Source of the DNA: Mageeibacillus sp. UBA1212
GTDB taxonomy: Bacteria > Bacillota > Clostridia > UBA1212
Length of the DNA: 64,000 bases
Assembly: GCA_002309655.1 (NCBI GenBank)
Contig: DBXM01000003.1
Span: forward strand, 16,382-80,381
Direction: 5' to 3'
The notes under the pieces were generated by a model. That model had not been told where the DNA came from and searched no databases. It saw only the letters and a program-made list of their open reading frames with translations. Position numbers and translations under genes: made by a program. Within the stretch, counting starts at the first letter, position 1. Each line of letters begins with the position of its first letter. Shown in pieces: positions 1 through 8,358 of the stretch.

Positions 1-1596
1 ACCTTCGCGGCCAAGACAAGGCAGGCAGCAACGGTCACGCTCGCCTCTCAGGAGATCGGCTACGACAGCGCCGTCCTGTCCTTCACGATCACGAACCCCG
101 ACAGCGGCGAACTGACGATCAAATACGACGGCACGACGCTTGAGTCCGGATTCACGTCCAACTCCTTCAACCACTCGCTCACCGGCCTCGTGTCCGGCGT
201 CAACCACACCTTCGAGTTCATCGACTGGAACGGCGACGTCATATTCACGCACACGTTTGCCGCGAGAGACCGCACCACCGCGACCGTAACCTTCTCCAAC
301 GTCACTCCCGGCTTCAACTCTGTTGCCGTCGAACTCTCCGTTGACAACCCGGACGGGAACGACCTCCAGCTGAAGATCGGCAGCACCGTCCTGACCACCG
401 ACTTCACGGCCGCAACGCCCACCGCGACCGCAACCGGCCTGACCCCGAGAACGTCCTACACGCTGACCGTCACGGACCTCTCCACCGGCACGCAGGTCGC
501 CACAACAACGGTCGAAACCGCTTCCTCCGTGACCTGGGAAAAGAACGCTTCCGGCGACTACGTATTCACGTTTGAGGACGACTTCTTCGCCCTCTACCCG
601 CGCGCAACGGTAAGCGTGACCGACAGCAAGGGCTATACAATCAACCTGACGGGCTCCTCCGAAAACTCCGCCACGCTGGCAGCCAATGACTTCGTGTACA
701 CCGACAGCTACACCGTCACGATCAAGAACGGCGACACCGTTGTCGACACTTTGACCTCGAGTCTTTCCGGCAGCGCACGGCCTGTATTCACGCTGGAATA
801 CGCTTCGTTCACTCCCGCGACTATCGCGGAGGCGTACAACGACACGGACTACCACATCAGCTATTCGGGTTATCCGCATTTTTCGTACAACCTCGTTTCC
901 GGCCTGGTGCAGAACAACATACTGGACGACGGATCCTTCGAGGACGGGCCGCAGCGCTGGACCGCGCTGGTCATTAAAGACAGTTCGGGAACGGTTATGA
1001 GTGTCATCGTCTCCGGCCTCGGCGGGATGGAAACTGACAACGGACTTGCGGAAAGCGGCACGCTGTGGATCCAGCCCATTGATACGGTCTATGACGAGAT
1101 TCCCGATGGCACCTACACCGCCGCTCTCTACACCGCGGACGGCTTCACTCTCGATGACATGTCCGAGTTCCTGAACAAGCTGTACAACGACGGAATCACC
1201 GCCGGTGAAGGAATCCCGTACGTGTTCACGGATGCCGGCAGAAAGATTTCGGACGACGCCACCTTCACCAAGACCACAAGCGATCCCATAGGCGACGCGT
1301 GGGTCTACAACCAGGCCGACCCGTACGTCACGGAAGGTCCCGTTACGGTCCGCTCTTTCGGCGGCAGCTACACCGCTCCCGAAGACGGCGTTGAAGGCTT
1401 CCTGACCATCGTCAGCGCATCCGATCCCACGGTCCAGCTGATCACGCCGGTATCGCTCGGCACCTCCACGGACGGCGCCTCCTTCACGACAGGCGACCTC
1501 TCCTACAACAGCACCGGGGCGGTTTACATCATCATCTACTCGCGGTCGTTCTCGCCGGAGAACTTCCTGTGCGTGTGGTATTGCGAGTCCCCATAA
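1..1596 (+). CDS. Large repeat-containing surface protein, C-terminal part (5' end outside window)
   Basis: The frame is open from base 1, so this is the C-terminal 531 residues of a longer protein. The first 150 residues hold at least two related beta-rich units of about 80 residues: TFAAKTRQAATVTL and TFAARDRTTATVTF start successive units, each followed by a stretch like LTIKYDGTTL or LQLKIGSTVL. Composition is rich in Thr, Ser, Asp and Gly with no Cys until the last residues, as in Fn3/Ig-like modules of secreted or wall-bound proteins. No LPXTG motif or membrane anchor is visible at the C-terminus (ends CVWYCESP). Function is unknown; adhesion or wall association is inference from composition and repeats. 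Confidence 0.75.
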   Translation, partial: TFAAKTRQAATVTLASQEIGYDSAVLSFTITNPDSGELTIKYDGTTLESGFTSNSFNHSLTGLVSGVNHTFEFIDWNGDVIFTHTFAARDRTTATVTFSNVTPGFNSVAVELSVDNPDGNDLQLKIGSTVLTTDFTAATPTATATGLTPRTSYTLTVTDLSTGTQVATTTVETASSVTWEKNASGDYVFTFEDDFFALYPRATVSVTDSKGYTINLTGSSENSATLAANDFVYTDSYTVTIKNGDTVVDTLTSSLSGSARPVFTLEYASFTPATIAEAYNDTDYHISYSGYPHFSYNLVSGLVQNNILDDGSFEDGPQRWTALVIKDSSGTVMSVIVSGLGGMETDNGLAESGTLWIQPIDTVYDEIPDGTYTAALYTADGFTLDDMSEFLNKLYNDGITAGEGIPYVFTDAGRKISDDATFTKTTSDPIGDAWVYNQADPYVTEGPVTVRSFGGSYTAPEDGVEGFLTIVSASDPTVQLITPVSLGTSTDGASFTTGDLSYNSTGAVYIIIYSRSFSPENFLCVWYCESP

Positions 1597-1967
1597 AGGG
1601 AATCGCTGATTAAATGCTCTTTACGCAAGCGGCTATTAGTGCATGAATTACATATGAGCGTATTTGAATGTAGTTCGTTCATTTCTGCCGACATAGTAGT
1701 ATGGTGTCTGGCGACAATTGCTGCCGCTTGCTTTTCGAGAGCTCCCCTCTCGCAGTATAATTCATACAGCTTCGGGGTCGCGCTCGAAAAAATAGCTATT
1801 TACTTAGCGATTCCCGATAGTAAAAGGGGCCTGCGGCGGATTTCCGCAACAGCGATTCCCGACAATTTAAAGCGTTCCCGCCGGCGCGCGGACAGGACAG
1901 AACGACCTACTCCGCCGGCTTTATAAAGAATGACACAACTCTCTCTTCTAAGAAAGGAATGTGAGCA
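1597..1967. other. Intergenic region between surface protein gene and mscS
   Basis: No convincing gene in these 371 bases. It holds a 30-bp element at 1604-1633 also found at 12107-12136, a TATAAT hexamer at 1756-1761 with a weak TTTCGA at 1733-1738 (17-bp spacer), and two short direct copies of GCGATTCCCGA near 1807 and 1851. The mscS ribosome binding site (AGAAAGGAA) lies at its right end. A 95-codon frame inside it has no family resemblance and is rejected. Confidence 0.5.
1604..1633 (+). repeat. 30-bp 3'-flank element, copy 1
   Basis: Starts 8 bases after the stop codon of the surface-protein gene and contains ATGCTCTTTACGCAAGCGGC. The reverse complement of 12107-12136 matches it at 28 of 30 positions. 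Both copies read in the sense direction of the gene just upstream. No strong hairpin is visible. Role unknown. Confidence 0.7.
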
Positions 1968-3011
1968 ATGATTACCTTTAAAGAAAAATCCGAGAAAACC
2001 CAGAAGCTTGTGGGGAAGATCATCACGATCGTGCTGCTCTGCCTCGCGGCGGCCTACTTCATCCTCCTCATTTTCGGGTCGAAGATCTTCGGCGCGGACA
2101 GCCAATTCTATAGGAGCCTGAACATTTTCAGCGGCGCCGGCGACTACATCAAGTGGGTCCGCATCCTCAGCTACGGCTTCTTCTTCATCACCATCGGCTG
2201 CCTGCTCCGGCTGTTCATCAGCTGGCTGAGCACCTTCTTCAAGAAGGGCAAGGCGATCCTCAACCTGCTGGGTTCGTTCATCAAATACCTGTCGGTGCTG
2301 GTGTTCATATTCGCGACGCTTAAGGTCTTCAACGTGGACACGGGAACGCTTCTCGCCGGCATCGGAATCCTCTCGCTCATCGTCGGCCTTGGCGCACAGC
2401 CGCTGATCGAGGACATAATTTCCGGCCTGTTCATCGTGTTCGAGAACGTTTTTGACGTGGGCGACATCATCATCGTCGACGGCTTCCGCGGCACGGTTCG
2501 CGAGATCGGCATCCGCACCACACGGCTCGAGGACACCAGCGGGAACTTCAAGATCATCAACAACTCCGACCTCAGGACCGTCATCAACCTCACCGACCAC
2601 CTGACCCTGGTGCCCTGCGAGGTCCAGATCGAGTACGGCGAGTCAATCGAGCGAGTCGAGGCGGTCATCAAGGATCACATCGACGAAATCACGGCGGCAA
2701 TTCCCGACATCATCGAGGGGCCGTTCTACAAGGGCGTTTCCGAGCTGGGCGCTTCCGGCGTGTCGCTCAAGTTCGTGGCCCGCTGCGAGGAGGCAAACCG
2801 CTTCCAGGTTGAACGCGACATGAACCGCCAGTTCAAGCTCCTCTTCGACGCCCACGACATCAACATTCCGTTCACGCAGGTTGTGCTCCACCAGCCCACG
2901 GTGTTCGACAACAACAAGCCCAACGCGGCCGAGGTCAGGAAGTCCCGCGAGCTCGTCGAAGAGCAGCGCGAGAATTTCGCCGACGACTCCGGCAACGACT
3001 ACCGCGCGTAA
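1968..3011 (+). CDS. MscS-family mechanosensitive channel
   Basis: Small-conductance mechanosensitive channel that would open under membrane tension to release solutes during hypo-osmotic shock. Membrane segments are visible at about residues 17-38 and 66-90, and the pore-lining TM3 at about 105-158 with the Gly/Ala-rich run LLAGIGILSLIVGLGAQ. It is followed by the hallmark beta domain start (VFDVGDIIIVDGFRGTV) and a soluble C-terminal domain. The length (347 residues) is slightly above E. coli MscS (286) and closer to YnaI-like members. The start is set by AGAAAGGAA upstream. It converges with the sugar-transport operon and shares a terminator with it. Confidence 0.93.
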   Translation: MITFKEKSEKTQKLVGKIITIVLLCLAAAYFILLIFGSKIFGADSQFYRSLNIFSGAGDYIKWVRILSYGFFFITIGCLLRLFISWLSTFFKKGKAILNLLGSFIKYLSVLVFIFATLKVFNVDTGTLLAGIGILSLIVGLGAQPLIEDIISGLFIVFENVFDVGDIIIVDGFRGTVREIGIRTTRLEDTSGNFKIINNSDLRTVINLTDHLTLVPCEVQIEYGESIERVEAVIKDHIDEITAAIPDIIEGPFYKGVSELGASGVSLKFVARCEEANRFQVERDMNRQFKLLFDAHDINIPFTQVVLHQPTVFDNNKPNAAEVRKSRELVEEQRENFADDSGNDYRA

Positions 3012-3077
3012 ACGTATTTGGCGTGAAGCTCTGTCGGGAATGTTTCCCTGCGGTGCCTGGCGCCGCAAAAGCACAGA

Positions 3078-3140
3078 AAAAGCCACCCCCTTGGTTCCGG
3101 CATTGATCTTTCCGGCCGGTTCCCGCGGGGGTGGCTTTTT
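3078..3140. terminator. Bidirectional intrinsic terminator
   Basis: AAAAGCCACCCCC (from 3078) pairs with GGGGGTGGCTTTT (from 3127). The stem is bounded by A/T runs on both sides, so it can end transcripts from mscS (+) and from the solute-binding protein gene (-). Confidence 0.85.
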
Positions 3141-3146
3141 TATTCC

Positions 3147-3186
3147 GTCCTGCCTGCCGCATCGAATTTTAGGCGGCAGGCAGGAC
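3147..3186. terminator. Second strong hairpin between convergent genes
   Basis: A 14-bp perfect inverted repeat, GTCCTGCCTGCCGC / GCGGCAGGCAGGAC, with a 12-base loop, followed on the plus strand by TGTTCTTTT. It is probably a backup terminator for mscS read-through. Confidence 0.6.
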
Positions 3187-3212
3187 TGTTCTTTTAAAGA
3201 ACTACTCAAACA

Positions 3213-4256
3213 TTAATAGATCTTGGACCACTCGGCAATGTTGGAGCCGTCGAAGCGGAAAGGCTGGCCGAGGATGATCTCGGAAGCGTCCGTTCCCTCA
3301 ACAGCGGTCAGCGTGTAGGGGCTGTTCGGCATATCGCCTGCGGTGAACTTGTCGCCGACCTTGCCGGTGATGTCGCCCTTAACCATCGCAATGGAAGCGT
3401 AGGCGGCGAGTCTGCCGAGGTCGATCGGGTTCCAGAGGAACATGTACGGGCAGGAGTGATCCGCGTCGTCGCCGATGTAGGCTGCCATTTCAGAGGGCAG
3501 GCCGAGACCGGTCAGCTTGACAGAGGACTTCTTGTCCTGCAGAACCTTCGCGGCGGCCGCGATACCGACGGTGGTCGGCGCACAGATGACCTTGAGGTTG
3601 GGGTACTTCGTGAGGAGAGCCTGGGTCTGGTCGGTGGACTTCTGGTTCTCGTCATCGCCGTAGGCAACTTCAACAAGCGTGAGCTTGGAGTACTTGTCGT
3701 TGCCGGCAGCAATCTGCTTCATGGCTTCGATCCAGGCGTTCTGGTTGGTGGCCTGGGAGGTTGCCGAGAGGATCGCGTATTCGCCCTCGCCGCCCGCGAT
3801 GTCGTAGACAGCGTCAACGAGCGCCTGTGCGACCTGCTGCACGCCTGCCTGGTTGCAGAACGTGAGACGGTCCTTCACGGCGACGTCGGAGTCAAGGGTG
3901 ATGATCTTGATGCCCTGCTTGGCCGCTTCCTGAAGCACGGAAGAGAGCGCGTTGGCGTCGTTCGCGGCAATCGCGATCGCGCTGACACCCTGGGAAATGA
4001 GCGAGTTGATCACGTTGATCTGTGCGTCAACTGTGGCCGCCTCGGGGTGACGGACAATGTAGTTGCCCGCTTTCACGCCTTCCGCTTTCATAACAGCCGT
4101 AAAGCCCTCAGCCTCTTTGTCATTGTAGGGGTTGCCCGCGGCTTTTGTTACCAGCGCGTAGGAAGGCTCCGACTTGTCGATTCCGGGCTGGCACGCTGCG
4201 AGCATACCGACTACGAGCGCGAGGCCCAGGACGAGACAAATTAAACGTTTTTTCAT
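3213..4256 (-). CDS. Sugar ABC transporter substrate-binding lipoprotein (RhaS-like)
   Basis: Periplasmic-binding-protein-like (type 1, Peripla_BP_4) lipoprotein of a carbohydrate importer. A signal peptide with lipobox LAAC (Cys22) anchors it to the membrane. Sugar-binding family features include DALxxVLQEAxxxGI-like text, LITLDSDV-type strand and the segment PYMFLWNPIDLGRLAAYA, which resembles rhamnose-binding RhaS proteins. It is the last gene of a four-gene minus-strand operon, 169 bases after the second permease gene, a common place for an abundantly expressed binding protein. Ligand identity (rhamnose versus another pentose or methyl-pentose, or AI-2) is inferred from resemblance only. 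Confidence 0.88.
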   Translation of the reverse strand: MKKRLICLVLGLALVVGMLAACQPGIDKSEPSYALVTKAAGNPYNDKEAEGFTAVMKAEGVKAGNYIVRHPEAATVDAQINVINSLISQGVSAIAIAANDANALSSVLQEAAKQGIKIITLDSDVAVKDRLTFCNQAGVQQVAQALVDAVYDIAGGEGEYAILSATSQATNQNAWIEAMKQIAAGNDKYSKLTLVEVAYGDDENQKSTDQTQALLTKYPNLKVICAPTTVGIAAAAKVLQDKKSSVKLTGLGLPSEMAAYIGDDADHSCPYMFLWNPIDLGRLAAYASIAMVKGDITGKVGDKFTAGDMPNSPYTLTAVEGTDASEIILGQPFRFDGSNIAEWSKIY

Positions 4257-4425
4257 AAATTACCTCCAAAAAATGATCTATCGCGGCGGTTTTCCGCGAA
4301 TATTCCGTTCGACCGCGGGTTTTTGGGCTGTTTCCGGTGAACGCCTCTTCCCAATCAAAAATCGGAAACCGGTGACCCTCCGGATAACGCCGTCGGCGTC
4401 CCGCGGCAGCGCCCTAATATTATAA

Positions 4426-5487
4426 CTATTCGCGAGGCTTGGTCCGGGCTTCCGCCTCTTCCCGCGCTCTCTTCTCGGCCGCTTTCTTAAGCCGCCTCTT
4501 TTTGAAATAATCCGACTGCGTGAGGCTCGAAATCAAAACCGACACGATGAGCAGCAGGCCGATGATGACCAGAATGAGCTGCGTGTTGATGTTGTTCAGG
4601 CCGAGCGCGATTCTGAGGCAGACGATCGTGAAGCCCGCGATCAGTGCGCCGAAGAGATTTCCCTTGCCGCCTGTCGTGGCGATGCCGCCGAAAACGCACA
4701 TCGCGATAACGTCCATCTCGTAGTTCTGGCCGGTCGTCGTGTTCGCGCCGTAGGTCGTCGTGAGAATGAAGAGCGCGCAGATAGCGGACATCAGACCCGC
4801 CAGCGTGTAGACAATGAATCTCACCTTCCCGACCTTGATACCGGCGTAGCTGGCTGCGGTGCGGTTCGAGCCGATCGCGTAGAGCTTGCGGCCGAACGTC
4901 GTTTTCGAGAGCACCACGATGTAGATCACGGCTGCTATGATGACCGCGAAGAACGCCACCGGGAACGGTCCGACTCTCGCCCCGAGAATGTCCAGATCGG
5001 CGCTGTTGTTGTAGGACGCCGAACCGCCCGCTCCCAGGGAGACCTCCGCGATGCCGCGGAAAATGATCTGCGTGCCGAGCGTGACGATCATCGGCGGCAG
5101 CTCGGCACAGCGGGTCAGAATGAAGCCGTTAAGGGCTCCGCACGCCACGCCTGTCGCCAGGCAAATCAAAATGACCACCGGGAACGGAATTCCCGCGTTG
5201 CCCGCGAACGTCGCAACCGTTGCCGACAGACACACGATCGAACCGACCGAAATGTCAATCTCACCCATTATCAGAATGAATCCCATCGGGAGAGCAATCA
5301 GAATTTCCGACAGGTACTTCGGCATCTCGCGCAGCACGTTCGTCGCCGTGAAGCTTGCCGACATCAGGCGTCCCATCACGAGAACGCCCACAAAAATGAT
5401 CACCAGCGCGCCTTCCCAACTCAAAATTCTCTTCCAAATCGAGCGTTCGGGCGTGTAGGCTATCGATCTTCCGGATTTTCCTGCCAT
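4426..5487 (-). CDS. Sugar ABC transporter permease (RhaP/RbsC type)
   Basis: BPD_transp_2 family permease of about 353 residues with 8-10 hydrophobic segments. The coupling-region signature GEIDISVGSIVCLSA lies at about residues 75-90, and AIGSNRTAASYAGIKV, the conserved loop of this permease class, is present. It has an Arg/Lys/Glu-rich cytoplasmic C-terminal tail after the last membrane segment. It starts one base after the stop of the companion permease, so the two are translationally coupled and likely form a heterodimeric pore with it. Confidence 0.92.
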   Translation of the reverse strand: MAGKSGRSIAYTPERSIWKRILSWEGALVIIFVGVLVMGRLMSASFTATNVLREMPKYLSEILIALPMGFILIMGEIDISVGSIVCLSATVATFAGNAGIPFPVVILICLATGVACGALNGFILTRCAELPPMIVTLGTQIIFRGIAEVSLGAGGSASYNNSADLDILGARVGPFPVAFFAVIIAAVIYIVVLSKTTFGRKLYAIGSNRTAASYAGIKVGKVRFIVYTLAGLMSAICALFILTTTYGANTTTGQNYEMDVIAMCVFGGIATTGGKGNLFGALIAGFTIVCLRIALGLNNINTQLILVIIGLLLIVSVLISSLTQSDYFKKRRLKKAAEKRAREEAEARTKPRE

Positions 5488-5488
5488 A

Positions 5489-6508
5489 TCAGATCTCCCT
5501 CCTTGCCAGTGTGCGGCGCTTCATCGTGCGCTGCGTCACCACGTTGATGACGACAACGGCGAGAATGATGACGCCTTTAATGAGGTTCTGCCAGATCGAC
5601 TCGAGGCCGACGAGAGGCAGCGCCTTGTAGACGATCGCGTAGAAAATGCCGCCCAGCAGTGTGCCGAGAACCGTTCCCCGTCCGCCGCTCATGCTGACGC
5701 CGCCGATGACGCACGCCGCGATGACGTCCATTTCCTTGCCTGTCTGCATGTTGGGCTGGCCCGACGCGTAGATCGAAACCGAGAGTGCGCCGGCGAGACC
5801 GGAAAGCGCTCCCATGATCGTGTACACGGCTATCTGAACGCGGTCGACGTTGATACCGGAGATCCTCGCGGCCTCCTTGTTGCTGCCGATGGCGTAGACC
5901 TTGCGGCCGAACCCTGTCCACTTCATGAGCACGAAGAACGCCGCGAACGCCACGATCAGAATGATGTACGGCCCGAGGCTTCCCTCTTTTCCGAAGTCGC
6001 TGAAGCCCTGCACGTCAAGCGCGCTCGCCCAGGAGTTGTTGGAAATAATGTAGGCCATGCCGCGCCACACGTACATCGCACCGAGGGTGCAGATGATTGG
6101 TGAGACCTTGCCCTTCGCGATGATGATGCCGTTGATGAAGCCGCAGGCCGTTCCTATCGTCGTCGCAATCACAAAGAACATGACGATCCTGAGCGGGAGC
6201 GGAACACCGGCGAACATGTTGTTTTTCATCATCAGGCCTATCGTCATGCCGCTGAACGCGAGCACGCCGGTTATCGAGATGTCAATGCCGCCGGTCAAAA
6301 GCACGAGCAGCATGCCGAGCGACATCAGGAGCGTCAGTGCGTTGTTCCTGAAAATGTCCGTGATGTTGCCGAAGGTATGGAACGTGCCTCCGCTGAGGAT
6401 GTCCACGACCACGAACATCAGGATCAGAATCAGCGCGAGACTGACCTCATGGTTGCCCGTGAGTTTTCTGAAAAACGCCGCGGCCTTTCCGTCTTTTTTC
6501 GTTTTCAT
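5489..6508 (-). CDS. Sugar ABC transporter permease (RhaQ/RbsC type)
   Basis: Second BPD_transp_2 permease, 339 residues, with GGIDISITGVLAFSG and AIGSNKEAARISGI, the same two signatures as its downstream partner. Two different permeases with one double-domain ATPase and one binding protein match the rhamnose (RhaSTPQ) and AI-2 type importers rather than the ribose type, which uses one permease. Its ATG overlaps the stop codon region of the ATPase gene, indicating coupled translation. Confidence 0.92.
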   Translation of the reverse strand: MKTKKDGKAAAFFRKLTGNHEVSLALILILMFVVVDILSGGTFHTFGNITDIFRNNALTLLMSLGMLLVLLTGGIDISITGVLAFSGMTIGLMMKNNMFAGVPLPLRIVMFFVIATTIGTACGFINGIIIAKGKVSPIICTLGAMYVWRGMAYIISNNSWASALDVQGFSDFGKEGSLGPYIILIVAFAAFFVLMKWTGFGRKVYAIGSNKEAARISGINVDRVQIAVYTIMGALSGLAGALSVSIYASGQPNMQTGKEMDVIAACVIGGVSMSGGRGTVLGTLLGGIFYAIVYKALPLVGLESIWQNLIKGVIILAVVVINVVTQRTMKRRTLARREI

Positions 6509-8040
6509 CAGCCTGCCACCTCCTCTTCCGCGTTTTCGCCGCCCTTGGCGGTCTCCTTCATTGCCAGGTGGAGAATCTTCTCCTGGTCCGCCTCAGCGCG
6601 GGAAAGGCATCCGGTAACGCGTCCGCCACACATCACGAATATTCTGTCGGACATTCCGAGAATCTCGGGCATTTCGGAGGAGATCATTATGATCGCGTAG
6701 CCTTTCTGGGCCAGCTCGCCCATTATCGCGTAAATTTCCGCCTTCGCGCCGACGTCGACGCCCTTGGTGGGCTCGTCCATAATGATGACCTTAGTGCCGC
6801 TCTGCGCAAGGGATTTCGCCACGACGACCTTCTGCTGGTTGCCGCCGGAGAGCGACGACGCAGGGTCGAAAATGGAGACCGCCTTGGTGTCCACGGCCTC
6901 GAGGTGATCCCTGGAGAGGAGACGTTCGCGCTTTTCGTCGTTGAAGCCCGCCTTCGCGAGTTCGTCCTGGATCGGGAGCGTGACGTTCCTGCCGAGACCC
7001 CAGGAGAGGATCAGACCCTCTTTCTGACGGTCCTCGGGAAGGAGCACTATTCCCGCCTTCATCGCGTCAACCGGCTTTTTGATGTGCAGCTGTTCGCCGT
7101 TCAGGTAGACCGCGCCGCCCGAAGGCTTCGTAATGCCGCACACCGCCTCCACGACTTCGGTTCTGCCCGCGCCGACGAGTCCGGTGAGACCCACGATCTC
7201 GCCCTTCCGCACGTCGAGGTTCACGTCCTTGAAGAATCCCACGCGCGACAGGTTTTCGATGCGCAGCACCTCCTCGCCAATCTCCACGTCGGGCTTCGGG
7301 AACATGTCCTTGATCTCGCGGCCGACCATCGCCTTCACGAGGTCCGCGGTCGTAATGCCGTCAACGTCGTACGTACCGATGTACTGCGCATCGCGGAAAA
7401 CGGTAACGCGGTCGGCGAGCTCGTACATGTCCTCCATGCGGTGGGAGATGAAAATGATCGAAACGCCTTCGTCGCGAAGCTGCTTCACGATGCGGTAGAG
7501 TTCCTTGGACTCGTTGGCCGTGAGGGCCGCCGTGGGCTCGTCGAGAATGATTATCCTCGCGTCGGTCGAAAGCGCCTTCGCGATCTCAACCATCTGCTGC
7601 TGCGCCACACTCAGCGTTCCCATCTCGACCTTCGGGTCGAAATTCGCGTTGAGCCTTCCCAGCAGTTCCGCCGCCTTCGCGTGCATCGCCTTCCAGTTCA
7701 TCATGGGACCCTTTTTGATCTGGTGGCCCATGAATATATTTTCGGTGACGGAGAGGTCGGGATAGGTCGTGGGGTGCTGGTACACCGCCGCGATGCCGCG
7801 TTCAAGGGAATCTCTGGTACTCCTGAACCTGACCTCCTCGCCGTCGAGGAAAATATGCCCCTCCTCAGGCGGGAAGACGCCGGTAATGACCTTGATGAAG
7901 GTCGATTTGCCCGCGCCGTTCTCGCCCATCAAGGCGTGAACTTCACCTCGGCGAAGCCGGAACTGAACGCCGTTTAAGGCTCTGACACCCGGAAAGATCT
8001 TTGTGATCCCCCTGAGCTCAAGAATTAAATCTTCGTCCAT
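6508..8040 (-). CDS. Sugar ABC transporter ATP-binding protein, two NBDs (RhaT/RbsA type)
   Basis: Cytoplasmic double ATPase of 510 residues. The first NBD has Walker A GENGAGKST (about 39-47), a diverged signature LSVAQQQMVEIAKAL and Walker B IIILDEPTAALT. The second NBD has the degenerate P-loop GLVGAGRTEV, signature LSGGNQQKVVVAKSL and IIMDEPTKGVDVG. This asymmetric arrangement is typical of the CUT2 sugar importers. It is first in the operon, behind a promoter at 8237-8265 and a leader of about 190 bases. AAAAGGAA precedes the ATG by 8 bases. Confidence 0.95.
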   Translation of the reverse strand: MDEDLILELRGITKIFPGVRALNGVQFRLRRGEVHALMGENGAGKSTFIKVITGVFPPEEGHIFLDGEEVRFRSTRDSLERGIAAVYQHPTTYPDLSVTENIFMGHQIKKGPMMNWKAMHAKAAELLGRLNANFDPKVEMGTLSVAQQQMVEIAKALSTDARIIILDEPTAALTANESKELYRIVKQLRDEGVSIIFISHRMEDMYELADRVTVFRDAQYIGTYDVDGITTADLVKAMVGREIKDMFPKPDVEIGEEVLRIENLSRVGFFKDVNLDVRKGEIVGLTGLVGAGRTEVVEAVCGITKPSGGAVYLNGEQLHIKKPVDAMKAGIVLLPEDRQKEGLILSWGLGRNVTLPIQDELAKAGFNDEKRERLLSRDHLEAVDTKAVSIFDPASSLSGGNQQKVVVAKSLAQSGTKVIIMDEPTKGVDVGAKAEIYAIMGELAQKGYAIIMISSEMPEILGMSDRIFVMCGGRVTGCLSRAEADQEKILHLAMKETAKGGENAEEEVAG

Positions 8041-8289
8041 TCTTTTGCTTCCTTTTCTGATTTATTTCTGATCCGGCCAGCCGGTTTTGCCTATATTTAG
8101 GGCAATAGCAGGCCCGGGATCGTATTCGCTGCCCGTTTGTTTTCGATGCTGAAAAAGGGTGCACTATCCCCTTCGTTCAAGACCGGTTGCGTGAAGGGGC
8201 CGCTCCCCTTCGCTCTTGCAAAAAATCTCTGACTGTATTCTAACATTTTAAAGGGAAACCGTCAACGGAAAAAAGGAACAAGGACAAAA
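8041..8289 (-). other. 5' leader and upstream region of the sugar ABC operon
   Basis: No gene in this gap. Reading on the minus strand it holds the promoter described separately, then a small perfect hairpin GAAGGGG/CCCCTTC at 8193-8211, then the Shine-Dalgarno sequence of the ATPase gene. An untranslated leader of about 190 bases is long enough for RNA-level or operator control, but no recognised riboswitch is seen. Confidence 0.5.
8237..8265 (-). promoter_or_regulatory. Sigma-A promoter of the sugar ABC operon
   Basis: On the minus strand TTGACG (8260-8265) and TAGAAT (8237-8242) are separated by exactly 17 bases. Predicted start of transcription is near 8230. Confidence 0.8.
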
Positions 8290-8332
8290 ATGAGGAAATC
8301 AAACCCTTCAATTTCCGGCCCGACTTCCTCAT
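8290..8332 (-). terminator. Intrinsic terminator of the acyl-CoA ligase gene
   Basis: On the minus strand ATGAGGAAGTC (8332-8322) pairs with GATTTCCTCAT (8300-8290), 11 bp with one G-U pair, and is followed at once by TTTTTG. It lies 27 bases after the ligase stop codon. Confidence 0.8.
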
Positions 8333-8358
8333 CGCTTAATAATTATTTTTTTCCTTGG

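Noticed and set aside
1639..1926. 95-codon plus frame between the surface protein and mscS genes
   Set aside because: No Shine-Dalgarno, mixed composition, no family; sits in a region with promoter-like and repeat sequences.
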